A stretch of 9,143 bases of DNA from Ruminococcaceae bacterium UBA794 (lineage in GTDB: Bacteria > Bacillota > Clostridia > Oscillospirales > Ruminococcaceae). Every line of letters starts with the position of its first letter. The stretch's first letter is position 1. The stretch spans positions 1 to 9,143 of the forward strand of contig DBIU01000058.1 of NCBI GenBank assembly GCA_002304735.1, in the 5' to 3' direction. Made by a program: the position numbers and the translations under genes. Of the stretch, positions 6,741 to 9,143 are shown piece after piece. The notes below the pieces were generated by a model. That model had not been told where the DNA came from and did no database searches. It worked only from the letters and a program-made list of their open reading frames with translations.

Positions 6741-7130
6741 TCAGACCGCTTTGGCAATGTTATAATGCCTGTCCAGCCGCGCGAGCGCTTTCTTTCGGAT
6801 ATTGAAAATCTGCCGCTCGCTTATGAACATTTCATCGGCGATTTTGCGCCATTCCTTTGCAAGAATATAATACTGATACAAAACCGCGCGTTCATCGCCG
6901 TGCAGCGCGCTCAGAACAATCAGCGCCTCCCTTTTTGCGTCAACGGCGCGGTCAACTCCGTCGTTCAGCTCGCGCTCGAATTTTGCGAGATTTTCCGCCA
7001 AGGTCTGCGCGTAAGCAAGGCTGTGACCCGTGTTCCGCATTATTCTGTGCAGGCGCTCGACCTGTTCAAGTTCCGCCGCAACCTCGTGTTCAGCCTCACG
7101 CGCGGAGCTTAGTATTTCAAGAAAATCCAT
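6741..7130 (-). CDS. Phage-type sigma-like HTH protein (DUF1492-like)
   Basis: A 129-residue protein without a sure name. The N-terminal two-thirds (about 5-75) is charged, alpha-helical and probably coiled coil. The C-terminus (about 78-120) resembles a sigma-70 region 4 helix-turn-helix, with YQYYILAKEWRKIADEMF followed by ISERQIFNIRKKALARL. This pattern is familiar from DUF1492 and ArpU/RinA-like proteins of Firmicutes phages, some of which act as transcription activators. ATG 7130 is preferred over TTG 7148 because AAAGGGG lies 8 bases upstream of the ATG and would lie inside the TTG-started frame. It is the first gene of the minus-strand cassette, about 40 bp from a consensus promoter. 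It could activate a promoter elsewhere or regulate the cassette. No signal peptide or enzyme motif is seen. Confidence 0.7.
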   Translation of the reverse strand: MDFLEILSSAREAEHEVAAELEQVERLHRIMRNTGHSLAYAQTLAENLAKFERELNDGVDRAVDAKREALIVLSALHGDERAVLYQYYILAKEWRKIADEMFISERQIFNIRKKALARLDRHYNIAKAV

Positions 7131-7160
7131 TTCATCAGCCCCTTTCAAAGTGAAATCATC

Positions 7161-7200
7161 TTGTGAACAAATTATACCACAAGATACTTGTAGTTGTCAA
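7161..7200 (-). promoter_or_regulatory. Consensus promoter with embedded palindromic operators
   Basis: On the minus strand TTGACA (7195-7200) and TATAAT (7171-7176) are both perfect, with an 18-bp spacer. The spacer holds a perfect palindrome, ACAAG-ATA-CTTGT on the + strand (7179-7191). A second one, TTGT-GA-ACAA (7161-7170), lies just downstream of the -10, near the expected transcription start. Both share the ACAA/TTGT half-site typical of XRE operators. A repressor bound here would block RNA polymerase, which fits autoregulation by the XRE protein encoded two genes in. A weaker similar pair, TTTGT/ACAAA, lies at 7215-7219 and 7229-7233. Confidence 0.72.
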
Positions 7201-7268
7201 GGGGTTTTGATAATTTTGTTCATTTTGCACAAATCAGCGAAAGGCTGCTTTTGGAAAACGGAAAAAAC

Positions 7269-7297
7269 TTGAATTTTCTTCGGGAATGTGATATTAT
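7269..7297 (+). promoter_or_regulatory. Probable promoter of the flavoprotein-whiA-ferredoxin run
   Basis: TTGAAT (7269-7274) and TATTAT (7292-7297) lie 17 bp apart; an overlapping TATAAT at 7295-7300 would give 20 bp. The region is AT-rich, and the flavoprotein start follows at 7330 behind GGAGG (7319-7323). It is divergent from the cassette promoter, with about 70 bp between the two -35 elements, so the cassette operators might also affect it. Confidence 0.5.
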
Positions 7298-7329
7298 AAT
7301 AATATATTAATCAAAACGGAGGCATTTTT

Positions 7330-7950
7330 ATGAAAGTAATTCTTGTAAACGGCTCGCCGAGGGAAAAGGGCTGTACCTATACGGCGCTCTGCGAGGCTGA
7401 AAAGGCGCTTCGCGCGAACGGCTGCGAAACCGAGATTTTTTGGATAGGAAAAGACCCGCTTGCGGGCTGTATCGGCTGCGGCGCCTGCGGAAAGCTCGGA
7501 AAGTGCTTTCGCGGCGACTGCGTGAACGATTTTGTTGAAAAGGCAAAGGACGCGGACGGCTTCATTTTCGGTTCTCCCGTACACTATGCCGCGGCTTCGG
7601 GAGCGCTTTGCTCGTTTATGGACAGAGCGTTTTATTCCGGCAAGAAAAATCTCGTCGGAAAGCCCGCCGCAGCCGTTGTAAGCTGCCGCAGGGGAGGCGC
7701 TTCCGCTGCGTTCGACCGCATAAACAAGTATTTCACGATAAGCTGTATGCCCATTGTATCCTCAACGTACTGGAATCAGGTTCACGGAAGCGTTCCCGAT
7801 GACGTTCTCAAAGACGAGGAGGGACTTCAGACCATGCGAACGCTCGGAAATAATATGGCGTGGCTGTTGAAGTGCATCGAGGCGGGAAAGGCGGCGGGAG
7901 TTGATTTCCCGAAGCTCGAAGCGCCCATAAGAACAAATTTTATTCGCTGA
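7330..7950 (+). CDS. NAD(P)H-dependent FMN reductase-like iron-sulfur flavoprotein
   Basis: Flavodoxin-fold protein of 206 residues. The FMN phosphate-binding loop is at the N-terminus (VNGSPREKGCTYTAL, about 6-20), and the second flavin loop is FGSPVHYAAASGAL. Between them is a compact cysteine cluster, C47-x2-C50-x2-C53-x5-C59 (GCIGCGACGKLGKC). This matches the spacing known from Isf-type iron-sulfur flavoproteins, where it binds a 4Fe-4S cluster. The C-terminal part has YWNQVHG and EGLQTMRTLGNNMAWLLK, seen in a broad clostridial flavodoxin/FMN-reductase family. It likely moves electrons between a ferredoxin or NAD(P)H and an unknown acceptor in the cytoplasm. It is 10 bp upstream of whiA, and a ferredoxin follows whiA. 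If the cysteines do not hold a cluster it is a plain FMN reductase. Confidence 0.82.
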   Translation: MKVILVNGSPREKGCTYTALCEAEKALRANGCETEIFWIGKDPLAGCIGCGACGKLGKCFRGDCVNDFVEKAKDADGFIFGSPVHYAAASGALCSFMDRAFYSGKKNLVGKPAAAVVSCRRGGASAAFDRINKYFTISCMPIVSSTYWNQVHGSVPDDVLKDEEGLQTMRTLGNNMAWLLKCIEAGKAAGVDFPKLEAPIRTNFIR

Positions 7951-7960
7951 TAGGTGTGAA

Positions 7961-8839
7961 ATGTCGTTTTCATCGGAAATAAAAAAGCAGCTCTGCGCCG
8001 TGAAAGAGCTTTCGGAGCGCGAAATGACCGCGATGCTTTACGGAATGTTTTACGCGGGAAAAACGCTTTCGGCAAGACCCGCGCTGCGGACGGAAAACCA
8101 AGGAATTTTCGCGGCGGCGCAGGCGCTTTGTCTGCGCGTATTCAAGAATGAGCATTATGAAACGAAGCGGCTTGTGAAAAATGGCGGTTCGCTTTATACG
8201 ATAAGTATGAAATCCGACTTTTTCGGCGATTTTTCGCGGATAAACAACGCTCTTGTTTCGGGAAGCGACGACACGGCAAGCGCGTTTTTGCGCGGAATTT
8301 TCGTGTGCTGCGGGTATGTTACCGACCCGAAAAAGGAGTATCATCTGGAGCTTGTTCTCCCCGAAAAAGGGCGCGCCGAGGCGCTTTCCGACTTTATTTT
8401 GGAACACGGAATGAGCGTTCGCGCAACCGAGCGCAAGCAGCAGACCGTGCTTTATTCCAAAACGAGCGAGCAAATCGAGGATTTTCTCACATATATCGGC
8501 GCGGGAACTCATTCGCTTGAGATTATGCAGGTGAAGATTGAAAAAGACCTGCGAAATCGCGCGAACCGCTCCGTGAACTGCGACAGCGCAAATCTCGACA
8601 AAACCGTTGCCGCAAGCGAAAAAAGCTGCCGCGATATTGAGCTTGTGCTGCGGGAAATCGGCGCGGAAAAGCTCTCCGCGGAGCTTAGGGAAACGGCGCT
8701 GCTGCGGCTTAACAACCGCGAAAGCTCGCTTTCCGAGCTTTGCGCGATGTTCAAAGAGCCGATTAGCCGAAGCGGGCTTAATCACCGCCTGAAAAAGCTT
8801 TCGGCGATGGCTGAGGATTTGCGGAAAAATGATGAATAA
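7961..8839 (+). CDS. whiA: WhiA, sporulation/cell-division DNA-binding protein
   Basis: WhiA combines an N-terminal domain related to LAGLIDADG homing endonucleases, without nuclease activity, with a C-terminal helix-turn-helix. It is needed for sporulation septation in Streptomyces and affects cell division and chromosome segregation in Bacillus. The 292 residues are slightly under the usual length of around 310. Hallmarks are FLRGIFVCCGYVTDPKKEYH (109-128), RNRANRSVNCDSANLDKTV (198-216) and the terminal helix-turn-helix SELCAMFKEPISRSGLNHRL (258-277). The ribosome-binding site is weak (AGGTG), and the gene begins 10 bases after the flavoprotein stop, so translational coupling is likely. Its common neighbours rapZ/yvcK are separated from it by the cassette. 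Confidence 0.96.
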   Translation: MSFSSEIKKQLCAVKELSEREMTAMLYGMFYAGKTLSARPALRTENQGIFAAAQALCLRVFKNEHYETKRLVKNGGSLYTISMKSDFFGDFSRINNALVSGSDDTASAFLRGIFVCCGYVTDPKKEYHLELVLPEKGRAEALSDFILEHGMSVRATERKQQTVLYSKTSEQIEDFLTYIGAGTHSLEIMQVKIEKDLRNRANRSVNCDSANLDKTVAASEKSCRDIELVLREIGAEKLSAELRETALLRLNNRESSLSELCAMFKEPISRSGLNHRLKKLSAMAEDLRKNDE

Positions 8840-8845
8840 TCTCTT

Positions 8846-8871
8846 TTTTGCCGTTAAAAATAACGGTAAAA
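8846..8871 (+). other. Hairpin between whiA and ferredoxin
   Basis: TTTTGCCGTTA (8846-8856) pairs with TAACGGTAAAA (8861-8871) around an AAAA loop, with one G-T wobble. The stem ends on the first base of the ferredoxin ribosome-binding site AGGGGG (8871-8876). It lacks a T-tract, so it could be a processing or stability element, or could tune ferredoxin translation. Function is unproven. Confidence 0.5.
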
Positions 8872-8882
8872 GGGGGAATATT

Positions 8883-9065
8883 ATGAATATTGAAATTGAA
8901 CGCGACGGCTGTATAGGCTGCGGATTGTGCGCGGAAATCTGTCCCGAGGTGTTCAGAATTGCCGAGGACGGGCTTTCGACCGTTATTCCCGGCGGAACGG
9001 CTTCGGACGACAAAATCGCCGAGGCGGCGAACGCTTGTCCCGTTAACGTAATCCACCTAATTTAA
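8883..9065 (+). CDS. Small 4Fe-4S ferredoxin
   Basis: A 60-residue soluble electron carrier. The N-terminal motif is C10-x2-C13-x2-C16-x3-C20-P (GCIGCGLCAEICPEVF), and a lone C52-P follows near the end (NACPVNVIHL). C10, C13, C16 and C52 fit the ligand set of a single 4Fe-4S cluster. There are only five cysteines, so a second cluster is not possible. ATG 8883 was chosen because AGGGGG lies 6 bases upstream; an earlier in-frame ATG at 8829 lies inside whiA and would add a tail without ferredoxin character. It is 43 bp after whiA and is followed by a terminator. It may pair with the flavoprotein upstream of whiA, which is inference from position. Confidence 0.93.
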   Translation: MNIEIERDGCIGCGLCAEICPEVFRIAEDGLSTVIPGGTASDDKIAEAANACPVNVIHLI

Positions 9066-9070
9066 CAAAA

Positions 9071-9096
9071 AAACGGCACGTCTTTGCGTGCCGTTT
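9071..9096 (+). terminator. Intrinsic terminator after ferredoxin
   Basis: AAACGGCACG (9071-9080) and CGTGCCGTTT (9087-9096) form a perfect 10-bp stem with a 6-base loop, 5 bases after the ferredoxin stop. The T-run is short and partly within the stem (GTTTCGCTTTC), while an A-run precedes the stem, so it could work in both directions. Confidence 0.75.
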
Positions 9097-9143
9097 CGCT
9101 TTCAGTCGTCGCTTCGCCTTCAGTCGGTCGCGCTCCGCGCTCC
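9097..9143. repeat. Short direct repeats at the right edge
   Basis: TTCAGTCG occurs at 9101-9108 and again at 9119-9126, set in a stretch rich in CGCTTCGCC and GCGCTCC words. It has no coding signal. It looks like the start of an intergenic repeat that continues beyond the window. Confidence 0.35.

Noticed and set aside
7970..9013. Long open frame on the minus strand opposite whiA and the ferredoxin gene
   Set aside because: It is a shadow of two well-recognised + strand genes, has low-complexity basic composition and matches no family.

Overview
The window comes from a spore-forming Firmicute, most likely a Clostridia member (Oscillospiraceae/Ruminococcaceae-like; this placement is inference). 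The evidence is a full-length Spo0A, a SpoIIR, HPr kinase/phosphorylase, a WhiA-type regulator, strong Shine-Dalgarno sequences (GGAGG/AGGGG) and roughly balanced base composition. All protein calls rest on reading motifs in the translations; no database search was possible.

Layout. Bases 1-290 are non-coding and packed with inverted repeats. Bases 290-516 are the control region of spo0A, with two Spo0A-binding boxes exactly 20 bp apart and a probable promoter. spo0A (517-1296, +) and spoIIR (1385-1963, -) converge on a strong hairpin that can terminate both. From an extended -10 promoter near 2045-2073 runs a tight + strand operon: hprK, a ROK glucokinase, murB and rapZ (2124-5855). These link carbon-catabolite signalling, glucose phosphorylation and peptidoglycan precursor synthesis.

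A three-gene minus-strand cassette (7130 to 5834) follows: a small helix-turn-helix protein resembling phage sigma-like/DUF1492 proteins, an XRE repressor and an ImmA/IrrE metallopeptidase. It has its own consensus promoter (TTGACA, 18 bp, TATAAT) with palindromic operator-like sites in and next to the promoter. It sits between rapZ and whiA, which are usually close neighbours in Firmicutes with yvcK/glmR between them; yvcK is absent here. The last cassette gene overlaps the 3' end of rapZ tail to tail.

After the cassette, the + strand resumes with an iron-sulfur-type flavoprotein, whiA and a small ferredoxin (7330-9065), closed by a hairpin terminator. The ferredoxin lies where other Firmicutes often carry an HPr/Crh-like gene. 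The final 47 bases contain short direct repeats.

The most interesting points are the regulated XRE/ImmA/HTH cassette inside a core locus, the redox pair around whiA, the Spo0A boxes upstream of spo0A with an altered acidic pocket in the receiver, and the dense hairpin array at the left edge.
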